The position numbers were made by a program, and so were the translations under genes. From Thiohalocapsa sp. ML1 (GTDB taxonomy: Bacteria; Pseudomonadota; Gammaproteobacteria; Chromatiales; Chromatiaceae): DNA of 44,259 nt. The stretch spans positions 1-44,259 of the forward strand of contig NZ_JABX01000046.1 in NCBI RefSeq assembly GCF_001469165.1. Reading direction: 5' to 3'. This document shows positions 43,517 to 44,259 of this stretch, piece by piece. Each line of letters starts with the position of its first letter. The first letter of the stretch is position 1. The notes beneath the pieces were generated by a model, which was given only the letters and a program-made list of their open reading frames with translations, was not told where the DNA came from and did no database searches.

Positions 43517-43733
43517 CGCAGCGGTAACCGTTTAGCCCCCCTAGAGCCTTGCTTATCAATAGGTTACAGGAGTGAAGAACGTGCGGTCTCCTGCTCCCGC
43601 ATTCGTAACTCGTTGTTTCTTGGTTGGCGATCAGCATCTGTGGGGTACCGGCCCCGGCTTTGTTGCAGACATACGCCAATGCGATTCAATCGGTTACGGA
43701 TGTTGAGTGGGGGCTAAACGGTTACGCGCAGCG
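43517..43733. mobile_element. 201-bp MITE with 17-bp terminal inverted repeats and 8-bp target duplication
   Basis: The element runs 43525-43725. The left end GTAACCGTTTAGCCCCC (43525-43541) is the exact inverse of the right end GGGGGCTAAACGGTTAC (43709-43725). It is flanked by identical GCGCAGCG at 43517-43524 and 43726-43733. No transposase frame lies inside. The GTAA start and 8-bp duplication fit a non-autonomous derivative of an IS66-type transposon. It landed just after the deacetylase stop. Confidence 0.88.
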
Positions 43734-43799
43734 AGCCAGGACGGGGCAGCAACTGTGGTACAGAACCCTATCCGACGTCGTGCGATCTCGTGCTCAATG

Positions 43800-44259
43800 C
43801 TACTTCGGCGGCTCATAAATCGTCTCGCCGCGTTGCGCAGCGGCAATGAGCCCATTGGTGACATCCGCGGCGCGTATCGCAAATATCTCGGTGCCATGGA
43901 ATCTCCATTCCAGCAGATGCTCCGCAGGCAGCAGCCTGCGCAATCGCGACATATTGCGTCGCCAGAGCGGCGTGCCGCCGGGCAGCCGATAGGGCACGAC
44001 AACCTCGCCGTCACGGATGCGTACCTCCAACGCATGCCTGTTCGCGCCGCGAGGCACCGGGAATTCATCTCCGAGAACGTCCTCCGCGTGGTGCACCTGG
44101 GTGAGTGCTTCGATCGATGTGCCGATTCCCGTGATCCAGGTACGGTGACGTGTCATCACGCCGAAAGGCGTACCCGGGCCGCAATTGCTCATTGCGCACT
44201 CATGTCCCGTGGTGAGCGCTTCGGCGAGCGGGCCGAGCGCGCAGACGCGATAGATGGTG
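43800..44259 (-). CDS. AAC(3)-family N-acetyltransferase (5' end outside the window)
   Basis: The C-terminal about 152 residues are visible; the frame is open to the right edge, so the start lies outside. TIYRVCALGPLAEALTTGHE, then GPGTPFGVMTRHRTWITGIG and EALTQVHHAEDV, follow the AAC(3)-like pattern (GPLAExLTxGH, GPGSPxxxL, LLLGVG, HxAE). AAC(3)-fold enzymes acetylate amino groups of aminoglycosides or, in glycan clusters, of amino sugars. Next to a NodB-like deacetylase, surface-glycan modification is more likely than drug resistance (inference). Confidence 0.75.
   Translation of the reverse strand, partial: TIYRVCALGPLAEALTTGHECAMSNCGPGTPFGVMTRHRTWITGIGTSIEALTQVHHAEDVLGDEFPVPRGANRHALEVRIRDGEVVVPYRLPGGTPLWRRNMSRLRRLLPAEHLLEWRFHGTEIFAIRAADVTNGLIAAAQRGETIYEPPK

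Noticed and set aside
43290-43679. Minus-strand 129-residue frame across the MITE
   Set aside because: Half is antisense to the deacetylase gene and half lies inside the MITE; no domain is recognisable.

Overview
This is a GC-rich window that looks like the chromosome of an anoxygenic phototrophic gammaproteobacterium, most likely a purple sulfur bacterium (Chromatiales). The best taxonomic marker is bchE, the oxygen-independent cyclase of bacteriochlorophyll synthesis, at 19272-21050. Many multiheme c-type cytochromes, a canonical type IV pilus minor-pilin operon and a dense load of intergenic repeats fit the same group. The genus cannot be fixed from sequence reading alone. I saw no rRNA, tRNA or CRISPR array.

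Layout. 1-616: tandem 273-bp repeats. 617-1537 (-): N-carbamoylputrescine amidase. 1638-9985 (+): fimT-pilV-pilW-pilX-pilY1-pilE. 9986-10518: REP-like and dispersed repeats. 10519-14525: a redox locus with a pentaheme cytochrome (-) divergent from an HAO-family octaheme cytochrome and its NapC/NirT-type tetraheme partner (+). 14857-18707: two related secreted PRC-barrel proteins flanking a YihY/BrkB membrane protein and two gene remnants. 19272-22180: bchE (-) divergent from cobF (+), with a PpsR/CrtJ-type palindrome between them. 22543-24779: a small unknown gene, a DUF4124 protein, and a diheme cytochrome c/DUF302 pair. 25096-31123 (-): five-gene run fpr, ATP-dependent DNA ligase, Fe-S photolyase, FAD oxidoreductase, DUF429. 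31316-35726 (+): glutathione peroxidase, a secreted reprolysin-like metallopeptidase with Fn3 repeats, an SRPBCC/GyrI-like protein. 36470-39516 (-): polyphosphate:AMP phosphotransferase and a class V aminotransferase. 39916-42294 (+): octaheme cytochrome fused to HEAT/TPR repeats. 42477-44259: NodB-like deacetylase, a 201-bp MITE with an 8-bp target duplication, and the 3' part of an AAC(3)-type N-acetyltransferase cut by the window edge.

How the genes fit together. The HAO/NapC pair suggests a quinol-driven periplasmic reductase or oxidase for nitrogen oxides. bchE and cobF are linked through cobalamin, the cofactor of BchE, and the palindrome suggests shared light/oxygen control. The fpr-ligase-photolyase run looks like a DNA-repair unit carrying its own flavin reductase. 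A ten-base C homopolymer at the ligase-photolyase junction puts the ligase out of frame with a stop that would overlap the photolyase ATG.

Intergenic DNA is dominated by a few repeat families: heptamer GGGCNNA arrays, hexamer microsatellites, CGCAGAGACGCAAAG-type elements and REP-like palindromes. Several gene fragments lie among them.
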